Of a stretch of DNA of 64,000 nucleotides, positions 21,172-30,442 are shown piece after piece. This stretch comes from Lophium mytilinum (lineage: Eukaryota; Ascomycota; Dothideomycetes; Mytilinidiales; Mytilinidiaceae). The notes under the pieces are model-generated. The model was given only the letters and a program-made list of their open reading frames with translations, did not search any database and was not told the DNA's origin. Position numbers and translations under genes: made by a program. Location of the stretch: positions 757,774 to 821,773 of the forward strand of contig MU004192.1 in assembly GCA_010093605.1 (NCBI GenBank), given 5' to 3'. Positions within the stretch are counted from its first letter, which is position 1, and the number at the start of each line of letters is the position of its first letter.

Positions 21172-22737
21172 ATGGAGGTCCAGATTCAGAGCGTGTCCAA
21201 ACGATCTGGCGGTGGTGACCGGATCTATGACATTGGGAAAGTACTGAGCGAGCTGAAGAAGTTGTCACGGATGTTGGAGGCTGAGATTGACAAGACTCGT
21301 GTCAAAGTGCGACTAGCGGAAGAAGCTGCCGATGCATGTGGCATCCAGCCGGTTTATGAGCCTTTGCCTAAGACCTATGTGAGGGGGCGAATGCGAGGCT
21401 TTAATCAAACAGGCACCGAGGATTGGGTCGACCTCCCTGAACGAGTGCCACTGGTCGATCCTACAGGAGTAGTGGCATTCGTCCAGGAGCTCCGTGGGGA
21501 CGAATTTGGGAGCGCCGAATGGGAGGCTGTATATATGGACTACATGTCACAGGCAGAAGCTAAGCTTCCCGAATATGTCAAGGAATGGGTCAGGGACGAT
21601 GAAGACGGGACAGCAGGGCATGAAGAAACCCATCGGAATCCAACCACAAGCCCGCTACGGGCTATACGAAACAAGATCGGGAACCTACAAGATGAACTCA
21701 AGCAATTCAAGAGCTATTATTGGCAAATGTACTACCAAATAAAACGTTACTGCTCTGAGAAGCATCTCGACAAAATGATGGGAAAACATCAAACCACATC
21801 CTTCCCCCTCATCACCCATGCCGCTCTCCCCTCCGGAAACGGCCACCCCTTCCCCCCAGAATGGCTGCCAGAGCACACAAAAGCCATGCCCCTGATCGAA
21901 GCCAGTTGGCAAGACAAAGTCCTCGTCGAACAGAACAAATACAGCACAAAGGCCATGATCCCCGTGCTCCTCCCCAACCCAACCCCAACATCGACCCTCT
22001 CATCCTTCGAGAAAACAGCCGCCAAGTACAAGGTAGCTGACGGATTTCTCAACCGCACCGTCGTCTCCACCTCCCTCTCCACCTCCGCCGCCCTCCCCGC
22101 CCTCGAGGCCCGCCGACGCGCCTCGCCCGACGTCCCCGCTGCTGCCGCAGCGACGCTCACGCCCGTCGCGTTCGTCCGCCAGCCGCTGCAGACGCTGCAG
22201 ACGCTGTCCTCCACGAGCAGCACGGTCTTCGCGCGGCACACGGACCACGGCGACTGGAAGCTAGCGAGCCCTGACACTAGCATCGCCACAAGTACTCAGT
22301 TCCGCACAGTCGTGGTCCCGTTTTCGTCCGCTGAAGACGGGGACGGCGAATACGTGCTCTATCCCGGCGGCACGTGGACGACGCTGGGGCTGCCGCGGTC
22401 GAGTCTGCCGGGGTTTGAGGATGCGGCGGCGCACCATGAGGGGACCGGGAGGAAGGGGCTGGAGGGGTGGGCGATTGCGCTGGTTGTGGTGCTGGTTGTG
22501 CTGGTGCTGGGTGGGGTTGGCGGCGCGGTGGTTTGGGCGAGGCGGAGGGCGAAGAGGAGGAGGGAGGGGGAGAGGTTGGGGGGGTTGAGTCGGACGGGGA
22601 GGGCGATGCATGGGGAGGGGAGTGAGGTGAGTGTTAAGGGGGTCGTGTTTGAGATGACGCCCGGCGGGAGCGCGTGGTCGAGGGAGAGTGTGGGAGCGCC
22701 TGCGCAACAGCAAGAAAGGCCCGGTGAGGCTGTGTGA
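21172..22737 (+). CDS. Single-pass membrane protein of unknown function
   Basis: One uninterrupted exon encodes 521 residues from the ATG at 21172 (CACAATGGAG). The first 200 residues are charged, with helical segments near 10-45 and 180-215 that could form coiled coils. The middle (about 280-370) is Ser/Thr/Ala-rich. Near residue 440 a hydrophobic run of about 24 residues containing LVVVLVVLVLGG is followed at once by an Arg/Lys-rich stop-transfer segment (RRRAKRRR) and a short cytosolic tail. There is no clear N-terminal signal peptide, so topology (N-out or tail-anchored-like) is uncertain. No catalytic motif is recognised. The G/C content of the 3' half is notably higher than the 5' half. 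Confidence 0.8.
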   Translation: MEVQIQSVSKRSGGGDRIYDIGKVLSELKKLSRMLEAEIDKTRVKVRLAEEAADACGIQPVYEPLPKTYVRGRMRGFNQTGTEDWVDLPERVPLVDPTGVVAFVQELRGDEFGSAEWEAVYMDYMSQAEAKLPEYVKEWVRDDEDGTAGHEETHRNPTTSPLRAIRNKIGNLQDELKQFKSYYWQMYYQIKRYCSEKHLDKMMGKHQTTSFPLITHAALPSGNGHPFPPEWLPEHTKAMPLIEASWQDKVLVEQNKYSTKAMIPVLLPNPTPTSTLSSFEKTAAKYKVADGFLNRTVVSTSLSTSAALPALEARRRASPDVPAAAAATLTPVAFVRQPLQTLQTLSSTSSTVFARHTDHGDWKLASPDTSIATSTQFRTVVVPFSSAEDGDGEYVLYPGGTWTTLGLPRSSLPGFEDAAAHHEGTGRKGLEGWAIALVVVLVVLVLGGVGGAVVWARRRAKRRREGERLGGLSRTGRAMHGEGSEVSVKGVVFEMTPGGSAWSRESVGAPAQQQERPGEAV

Positions 22738-24050
22738 GAGCATAGCTGTTGGGGCTTGAACGATGGTGAGCTGTGCTTGGATAAGGTGCAGCCAGAGGAA
22801 ACTCTAGTGGAGGCTCGCAGCGGTTCTGACGCGCAACACGATCGTCGAATTTGGGCATAGAGGCGAAAGACTAATCGAACTATCTAGTAGCTGGTTCCTG
22901 GTTTTAAGGGTTGAGAATGGGATTTTTAAAAAAGGGGGGCAAGGTGTAATGTTTCTTTCGTTTGAATTCGGGGGCGTGGGAGTTGGGGAAGTTAATGGAG
23001 TCGAGGCAGTGGAGAAGCGTTGATTGATATACTGATAATAACATGATAAACCCTAACAGAATTTTTGGTGATGTACAGGTCTTACACGTGAGCTATAATG
23101 ATATAGTCGACAGCGGCACTACTAGGATCACGTGCTCAAGAGTTGAATCCTTCAACTCTACAGATCTGAGGACGTCGACCTCCAGACACGTATCAAGGTA
23201 GAGCTGATAGGCTCTGGAGTAGAGCATGGGTCTGTGACGAGGAAGTGGCAGCGGAAAATGTCTCCCTGGTACGTACTCTGCACCGAACGTCAGAACTCCG
23301 CCGGAAGTCAGTCTCGAGCTACAGGTACCAAGATAGACGCCAGGCCCGGGTTATCTGAAAATAGAGATGTGTCAACCATAATTAGTATCTCTAGTACTTC
23401 ACAAAGTGACACACCTCTGATGTAACTGTTCCGAGGACTTGGCATTCTTTGAAATGCCTAGACTTCCCCACACGGACAGTTCTAGGCGTTGAGGGGAAGC
23501 ATGTGTACTATGCGCGGAATCAATCAAGCCAAGAAAGAACCTTCTGACGATTTTTGCTTCATTCGCCTAGCCTCGTCTTCTCATCTTCAGCAAACATGCA
23601 ATGCATGAAACATCTAGAACACTATACACTCAGCCCCATCCCCATACCGACCCATACTTCGTCAATCGACAAAAAGGAGGTGCAAATGCAGGAATTATGC
23701 AAAAACAAAGAACCCTGCACACGAAACGCGTGCGAGAAAGAATATAAATGCTGACCCGACCTGTGATACCTATTGTCCTAGCTATCCGATGTGACCGATA
23801 TCCCCAATCGTTTTGTACCGTCGCGCCGCCGCCGCCGGTGGATAAAAAGTAGTGTGTAGAGAGTAGAGTTTAGATCTAGAAACGCCGGTTGTACGAAATC
23901 TCCAGGATGAATGGTGTTGAGAATGCGAAAAACTCGAACATGTACATCGAAGTGCGCCAGAGGATTAAAGGGTTATGGGAAGTTGCACGGGACCAGCGCC
24001 GAGTGGTGAAGAAGTTGATTATGGGAACTTCCGTGGGTGTTCGGAAGAAT
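22738..24050. other. Intergenic region, no supported gene
   Basis: About 1.3 kb between the 3' ends of two convergent genes. A/T-richer than its neighbours near 22920-23060. No frame above 70 residues has protein-like character. Confidence 0.5.
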
Positions 24051-25389
24051 TTACATAATAATTGACGGAGCTGTAAAGATATTAGAAATGTATTGAAACA
24101 ATAGCTGTTTTCGAAACTTACAGTCAACGTTCGCCTTGATAGACTTGTGTGGTAGCACGGAGCCGCCATTGACGTAAATCTCATCTCCAATGGAGACGTC
24201 GTCTCCGAGCACAGTCACGTTCTCCAAACGTGCCCATTTTCCGACGGAGCTGTTCCAGCCAACAATGGTGGACTTGATCCAAGCGTGGTCCTTGACTCTG
24301 CTGTTCTCCAAGAGCACGCATCGCTGCAACCTGACACCATTTCCAACGACGACACCCGGTCCTATTGTTACATTGGGACCGATGCGGCAGTTCTTTCCAA
24401 TCTTGGCGGTCGGGTCGATGAGGACATTTCCACCATGCACGAACGATTCAGAGACTGGAGTAAGCTGCTTCGAGCCTCTCTTCGACAGCGAAGAGAGGTA
24501 GAGGCAAGTTCCAGAAAGGAAGTCCTTTGGCTGTCCCACATCCATCCAGAAGCCCTCCAAGTCAAATGAATGCAATTCGCCATCCGCGCAAATGGCAGGG
24601 AAGGTCTCTTGTTCAATCGACGTGGGCCGTAGCTCGATACGTTTCAGTACCGAGGTGTTCAAGATGTAGATACCGGCGTTGATACGGTTTCCAACGAATT
24701 CAACGGGCTTCTCGACGAAGCGGTCGATTCTCGAGGCGTGATCGGGCTTGTGCACCACCACACCGTATTTCGAGGGTTCCTCCACCTTTGTCACTACAAT
24801 TGTACCTTCCTGGCCGTGTGCCTTGTGGAAATCCGCGAGCTGCTTGAAGGGGTAGTCGCAGATGACGTCGGAGTTGAGGACGAAGAAGGGAGTGTCGTCT
24901 TTGCCTAGGATGGACTCGGCGAGCTTTAGGGGACCGGCGGTACCAAGAGGCTCAGTTTCCACGGAGAAGTCAATCTTCACGTTGTACATCTCCTCGTACT
25001 AAGAGTAGCGGTTATCAGTAAGGGTCGACCGTGAGTGGTTAAATTGACTAACCTCCTTCAACGCCTTGGTCATGATCTCGGGCCTGTAGTTCACAGCCAG
25101 CACGATGTTGGTCACGCCGGCAGCAGCCAGGGCTTCGACCTGATGCTGAATCATGGGCTTGTTCGCAAACTCGACCAGCGGTTTGGGGAGAGTGAGAGTC
25201 TGTCGAGTATCAGTGGTCCATTGTCGAAATCGGCGGCGCTAGACTCGAGGAGCCAGGGCAGCAGAGGGTCGCAGGGCAGCATACGAGAGGTCGTAGACGG
25301 GTGCCAAAGCCTCCGACGAGAATGAGAGCTAATAGCAGCCATGGTCAGCGCATATCTTGTTGTTTTGGGGCACTGCACTCACCCTTCAT
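24051..25389 (-). CDS. MPG1: Mannose-1-phosphate guanylyltransferase (GDP-mannose pyrophosphorylase)
   Basis: Five exons on the minus strand, 25389-25383, 25328-25285, 25199-25053, 24998-24122 and 24070-24051, join in phase to 364 residues, exactly the family size. The enzyme makes GDP-mannose from GTP and mannose-1-phosphate in the cytosol, feeding N- and O-glycosylation, GPI anchors and cell-wall mannan. The spliced N-terminus [20 protein letters not shown] carries the GGxGTRLRPLT nucleotide-binding loop. [13 protein letters not shown] and [18 protein letters not shown] are further nucleotidyltransferase signatures. The C-terminal part from about 255 has isoleucine-rich hexapeptide repeats (left-handed beta-helix). 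The first coding exon is only 7 nt (ATGAAGG) before GTGAGT. The last exon adds SPSIIM. All junctions have GT and AG ends. The homologue in yeast is PSA1/VIG9. Confidence 0.95.
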
Positions 25390-26334
25390 GTTGGTGGAGT
25401 TGCGGTGTGGGTTGAGTTGCGGTATGTGGTCGTAGTGGGGTCGACTGGACGTCTAAACGAGCGTATTGGGATAGCTGGATGTGAGGAACTGCAGAGAACC
25501 TCGGGAAGTTGTGTATGGGGTGCAATTGGGGTGAATGTAGGGGGCAGTCAGAGTGGACAGCTGGCTTCGGGCGTGGTTAAAAAGTATCTCGGCTTGGCAC
25601 GCACGACGATGGCGGCAGGGGTCCCCTTTTCTCGCCTTCCAATTCTCGGCCTGCCGCTTGCAGCTAAAGGGATCTAATTTCGGCTGCTGCTCCCCGCTGA
25701 GCAACGCTCAAGTAACTGCTCAGCGACACGATATACTTATTGGCCCAGTCCGCAGCCCATCCATCACGAGGTTGCACAACGCAGCCCTCACTGGACGCCC
25801 GCCCGGTCATGTCACCGCCTCGTTCAAGGCCCTTGGTTGCCGCTTGCCCCTAGCACGCCAGGCCCGCTGGTCCACGTGGGATGAGGGCGCAATTGCGGAG
25901 GCGACGACGTTTTCTGCCAGTCACACCGTCTCTTCCTCCGTGTTCGCCATCAGTTGACCCTGCTCCCGAGAGACGCCTGGAAACCGCGCCGCCAATCGCC
26001 ACGATGCTCCCGAGTTTCTGCACCTGATCTATCCAAAAGCAAGGAAATTGCTTTTCATTATGCGACGCAAAGCCAGCACCTCTAGAGCGTACATGTACTA
26101 CAGTATCAAGACACGAACACACTGGAAGACTACATCAAGCAAATGCGAGGGCTTTTTTATTTATGAACAGTCTGGAGTGTTGCTCTCCAGATCTCGAGGG
26201 TGGTCAGATTCTCCTCAGGGATCTACGTAACCTGATATTTCGGTCACCATCTCATGTCCATCTGACCTCCCCGTATGCAGGAACCATCTCCCACAGGATC
26301 TACGTAAAGGATTGTTTCAGCCATATACCCCCAG
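25390..26334. other. Intergenic region, no supported gene
   Basis: Promoter side of the MPG1 gene and 3' side of the 2H phosphoesterase gene. AGGGATCTACGTAA at about 26217 and AGGATCTACGTAAAG at about 26296 form a small direct repeat. Nothing coding is supported. Confidence 0.45.
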
Positions 26335-27033
26335 CTATTCCAGTTTTCCTTCCGGCCCGTTTTCGCCCATATTCTTTTCTTCAAACCTCTCCTCTCTTTC
26401 CCACACCCATCTCCCCTTCTCATACCTCCACAAACCTAGTCCCACGCCCCACCCCTTAGCCCCCTCCCACGCCTCCACCTCCGCATATGCCTCCCGCACC
26501 CGCTGCTCTTCGTCCTCCTTGTTCATCACCGTCCAATGCGGCCTCCATCCTCCGCGATCCTGCTCGCTCAGCCCATCCAGCCATGCTTCTCTGAGTTCTC
26601 TATGGATCCGTCTCGACTCCGGTCCTCCACGTGCTACGCTGATACCAACACCACGACGCATGCGAAACGGCTTGCCTGTCTCAATTCGAAAGGGTGTAGT
26701 ACGGCCAGCACAGGACTTGAGCGCGACGAGGATCTCGGTAAGCTGGGAATGCGGCAGGGCGTGAAAGAGGGTGAGGTGTGCTGCAGTGCGATTGAGATGG
26801 CGTGGAAAGTGGCGTTCGCGGAGGGCGTTGAGCGGCGTGGAGAGGCTTGGCGACGTCAGGAGTGTTAGGACGTAGACATGGTCTTCTTGGGCTGTAGTTT
26901 TTGGCGTATAGGCAGGATTGGGACTGGTCTGACGTGGCCGAGTCGCTTGCACAGGTGATGCTTTGGAAAGCTGATCTGGAGTGGTAGGCGCACCACCGGC
27001 GACGTTGGCGTACGACCGTGATTGGGCTGACAT
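26335..27033 (-). CDS. 2H phosphoesterase (2'-5' RNA ligase / LigT-like) protein
   Basis: A single exon of 232 residues from the ATG at 27033 (CAATGTCAGCC). An in-frame ATG 60 bases upstream is possible but adds unremarkable sequence. The two hallmark motifs of the 2H superfamily are present: HLTLF at about 86-90 and HWTV at about 166-169, some 75 residues apart, as expected. Between them is the predicted alpha/beta bilobed fold. Members hydrolyse cyclic phosphodiesters or 2'-5' linkages in RNA metabolism; the exact substrate cannot be read from sequence. The N-terminal 50 residues are Ser/Pro-rich and low in structure. The C-terminus is rich in Glu, Trp and Gly. Confidence 0.85.
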   Translation of the reverse strand: MSAQSRSYANVAGGAPTTPDQLSKASPVQATRPRQTSPNPAYTPKTTAQEDHVYVLTLLTSPSLSTPLNALRERHFPRHLNRTAAHLTLFHALPHSQLTEILVALKSCAGRTTPFRIETGKPFRMRRGVGISVARGGPESRRIHRELREAWLDGLSEQDRGGWRPHWTVMNKEDEEQRVREAYAEVEAWEGAKGWGVGLGLWRYEKGRWVWEREERFEEKNMGENGPEGKLE

Positions 27034-27906
27034 TGATACTTTGCCTAGTATATAGCACTGAAATGTACCTGAGTATATTCGCTGAGCTTTCATTGCTTGT
27101 ACGGTAGCTGTTGTGCGAAAGCGAAGTCTAGTCTTAGTTTATAGTTTACGTCATCATTCAGCATTTCGCGCTATCACGTTATGTCCTGGACTAACCTAGT
27201 ATTAGCCTGCTTATAAAATAAAGGGTCTTAATCAAGGCCCAGGGACACAAACTAGGTAGGAGATACAGCTCAAGTATTCATTTAGGCACACAAATATACC
27301 TCCACACGAGCTCCGCGCTGGCTCGCTCAACACTACTGCGAGTAAATCCAGTTAGCAGGTATTTGGTCAGTCGAAAGTTCACCTACTCTCTAATATGGCC
27401 ACCATTAGATCGTAATTAGGAGGCTGATAGTTTGTAGTTTATCCCAAGTAGTGGCATGTAAAAACAGTGGCATGTAAGAGTGTCCAAACGTGTATCCTTG
27501 AGCTGTTCTTCCCAACACGTCCTTTTCGTTAGATCATTAATACAATCAAAGTCTCTTAGTGTATTCGGAAACATGGAGGCCGGTGAGACGGAAGTCACAT
27601 AATCTGTTCGAATACACTTTACCATGAAGGGGCTCAATACCAACTCGGCTCGCCAACCATGGATCGACTGTACCAGTTCAAATAAGGGGACGAATAAAAG
27701 CTACGCACCACAATACCTTCGAGCGTATTCCAAGGTTCTGTATCGACGCCACGGCTCAATCGAGGCCATCAGAGCGCGCCCTAGAAAGACGTCACGATGC
27801 ATTGTTCCTTGAGCTCCTCCACGATACACTCACTAAACACTCGCTGCTCCCTCGTGTCCTATACTACGACAACGACCAAGAGCTATAGGCAAAGCTAAGT
27901 TCTAAC
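27034..27906. other. Intergenic region, start of an accessory island
   Basis: Lies between the 2H phosphoesterase start and the RNase H ORF. AT content rises at about 27120-27250. The last 200 bp before 27907 have coding-like composition in line with the ORF, but are not open throughout; they may be a shortened part of the same gene or element. Confidence 0.45.
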
Positions 27907-29193
27907 ATGGACCAGATCGCTACACGTACGGAGGATCTCCTCGACACATGGCCACACCTCCGAGAACCACAGCATGCCGCAAAGAAATCAATAAACCCGG
28001 TCGGAGCCCTTTGCTGCATCTTCGAGGCCGGTGCGGACAAGCAGGCCATCAAGATCGACTACTTCTTGGATGTGCTGGCAATAATCGGGCGAGAGTCTCC
28101 GCTCTGGTCTGAGGTACAAGAAGAGAAATTGGAAAGAGGCATGACCGACCGAAGATTTATAACAGCAGGAAGCACTCTCGACGAATTCCGTTGCGCTCTC
28201 AAGGCCGTCCAGCGCGGAAAGCCGATTCTTGACGAGCATCAGAAAGAGAACGCCGAGCTCCTAGAATCTCTGAGGGCTACTCGCAAACATCAACGCCGCG
28301 AAGAAAGAGATACCCACCTCCACCCTCCACCCTCCTCACCGAGACAGCCCAAACGCACGAACCAGGAGCTCTGGCATTCTCTCCTCAGCGAGGGGGATGT
28401 CGAAAATGGCCACAGCCTTCGAAATTCTGAGACTTTCAAGAACGGACTCGCTAGGAGCGTTTTCATCGATAAGGACGCCATGGTCGCCAAAAGAAATGCT
28501 GTCATTGGCAAGAACGTCTTCTGGACGGATGCCTCGACCCGAGTCAACGGACTCTCAGCCGTCGCCGTAGCCTACCACCCCGTTAACTCTCCTTACCTTT
28601 CTACCAGTCCCGCGAACGCCGGCTACGGGCACTGTTCTGACTCCGCCGAAACATTCGGAATCCTCTACGCTCTCGACGTCGCTGAACATCTCCTCCGCTG
28701 GGACAATGAGTGGCGTGAGGCGATGGTATCAGACATGATAGTCATACAGTGCGATTCTCAGAATGCGCTGAGGCAGATCGGAGCTTGTACTGCTAACAAA
28801 GGCTCGTGCATGAGGTCTTATATTAAAAGAATAGTAGAGAGAGTGTATAGGATTTATGAACTTGGTATCAAGGTGGAGTTTCGATGGGTGCCGGGACATA
28901 AAGGAGTCCTTGGTAACTTGTGCGCGGATAGAGCAGCCAAGGCGGCGAGAATGCAGTATGAGCACGACGCCGGTGCCGACCGCAAGAACCTTCACTGTGC
29001 GTATCTCGAAACTCAGTACGCGCATAACCAAAGCCAACTTGAAGATCTTCGAGCTCGGTTCAGCCATCTCCGCGATGCTGCTGAAGCTGCTAGTGTTGTA
29101 TCAGCTGTCTTTGAACAAGCCGCTACTGAGAGTTATGTTTCACACACGTACGGTTTGTATGGGGAATCGCAGACGCTCTATATTCAGGCATAA
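27907..29193 (+). CDS. RNase H-fold protein, stand-alone or retrotransposon-derived
   Basis: One open frame of 428 residues. Residues about 203-346 are an RNase H type 1 domain with all four expected acids: VFWTDAST (Asp), SAETFGILYALDVA (Glu), VIQCDSQNAL (Asp) and NLCADRAAKAA (Asp). The FRWVPGHKGVLGN stretch is typical of the RNase H domains carried by fungal non-LTR retrotransposons (LINEs such as the Tad group) and of stand-alone relatives. The first 160 residues are charged and helical with an Arg/Pro-rich linker; no reverse transcriptase or endonuclease domain is adjacent. Coding-like sequence just upstream is interrupted, so it may be a shortened copy. It could be a captured host gene or a LINE fragment; the intact active site favours recent function. 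An intergenic island with a MITE surrounds it. Confidence 0.7.
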   Translation: MDQIATRTEDLLDTWPHLREPQHAAKKSINPVGALCCIFEAGADKQAIKIDYFLDVLAIIGRESPLWSEVQEEKLERGMTDRRFITAGSTLDEFRCALKAVQRGKPILDEHQKENAELLESLRATRKHQRREERDTHLHPPPSSPRQPKRTNQELWHSLLSEGDVENGHSLRNSETFKNGLARSVFIDKDAMVAKRNAVIGKNVFWTDASTRVNGLSAVAVAYHPVNSPYLSTSPANAGYGHCSDSAETFGILYALDVAEHLLRWDNEWREAMVSDMIVIQCDSQNALRQIGACTANKGSCMRSYIKRIVERVYRIYELGIKVEFRWVPGHKGVLGNLCADRAAKAARMQYEHDAGADRKNLHCAYLETQYAHNQSQLEDLRARFSHLRDAAEAASVVSAVFEQAATESYVSHTYGLYGESQTLYIQA

Positions 29194-29773
29194 GTAAGAG
29201 GCGCGTATATCGGAAGACTGTCATGTGATCTAGACTGGAGCTGGACTGTATCGATGCTTCCTCGGTTCTGGGTTCGAATTTTTGCCTTCATCCTACCTCG
29301 ATTTGCTTTGGATCAAAAGCGAAGGATTAAAAAAGTGCTATGTTCTGTGGAGCGTGGTACTTGGATTGGCAATCTAAGACGTGGCATAGAAAACATCTCG
29401 CGAGTACGTCAATGGAGCAGTGGGAGGAACGGTGTGTCGTGGCCATGGTCATTCACTCATCTTAGTGATTTCTATCCGCAACAACAATAACTGATGCTTA
29501 TCATCAGAACTGTTACTCAACAACAGATATCAAAAAAGGCTGGAAAACTCATCGTTGCCTCTCGCTCTTCGTCTGCGAGGTCTACTGCCAATCTTCCCAG
29601 TCCCAAGATGCTCATCATCATCGCGTGTTACCAAAGTCTCCCACCCATGACCTTTGTGCCAGCGATGCCTGTTAATCGTGATCCATTCCTCTCTCATGCA
29701 CACCCAGAACGAGCCATCGGTGACTAGATCTTCCCATTTTGAACAATCCATCTATGTTAGAGCCTCTGATTTT
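29194..29773. other. Intergenic region, no supported gene
   Basis: Between the RNase H ORF and the MITE. Short frames only; I see nothing that can be supported. Confidence 0.45.
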
Positions 29774-30442
29774 GGGCGAGCCTAATCGTAGCCCCCCTTT
29801 TTACTAGTCGTAGCCCCCCCTTTCACTACCTATAGCCCCCCCTAAATTAGGTCTAGCTCCGGCGCGTATTAATATTATTCCACTAATTAAACTTACTTGC
29901 TTGCCTTTAGCTTACCTTGCACGCTAAGCTAACTAAATCTATATATTATAGGTAAACTTATAATATTCTCTAGCATTCTACCTTAATACTATACTACTCT
30001 AGGCACCCTCTTAGGCCTGCTATAAGTCTATAAAGGCTAGTATAGTATCTATCTAAGCCTAGATAAAGGTGTAGAGCTATACCTTTTAAAAATATAGTAA
30101 TAAGTATAATAAGCACACTCTACTATAAATATATAAAGTTCTTATAGAATATAACTATATAGGAACCTATATACTAGCTAATAAAAAGCGGCGTATATAT
30201 ACTAAAAAGACTAACTATTAGATAAAAGCTTTCTTTAGCTATAATCTTTAGCTTAGTAACTAGTTCTTTAAAGTAATATATACTTACTATTTTATATAGC
30301 CTTCTATAAAGTTAAATAAGTAAGTTTAATTAGTAGAATAATATTAATACGCGCCGGAGCTAGACCTAATTTAGGGGGGGCTACAGGTAGTAAAAGGGGG
30401 GGCTACGACTAGTAAAAAGGGGGGCTACGATTAGGCTCGCCC
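29774..30442. mobile_element. 669-bp MITE with 125-bp terminal inverted repeats
   Basis: The ends GGGCGAGCCTAATCG (29774) and its reverse complement (ending 30442) continue as an inverted repeat of 125 bp (29774-29898 and 30318-30442) with only three mismatches, all C/T or G/A. Each side is flanked by CTGATTTT (29766-29773 and 30443-30450), a perfect 8-bp target-site duplication. The interior is very AT-rich with no coding capacity. An 8-bp duplication is the hallmark of hAT elements, while long inverted repeats are more usual for Mutator-like ones, so the family is left open. The transition-only differences and AT-rich core fit RIP-type mutation. It is non-autonomous and looks complete at both ends. 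Confidence 0.92.
29788..29845. repeat. Three C-run motifs within the left terminal repeat
   Basis: Each MITE end carries three units of (G/A)TAG followed by 6-7 C and then a T/A-rich spacer, at about 29789-29797, 29811-29820 and 29833-29842. The mirror set lies at about 30374-30425 as G runs. Such repeated subterminal motifs are usual transposase-binding sites; the long G runs could also fold into quadruplexes. Confidence 0.7.
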
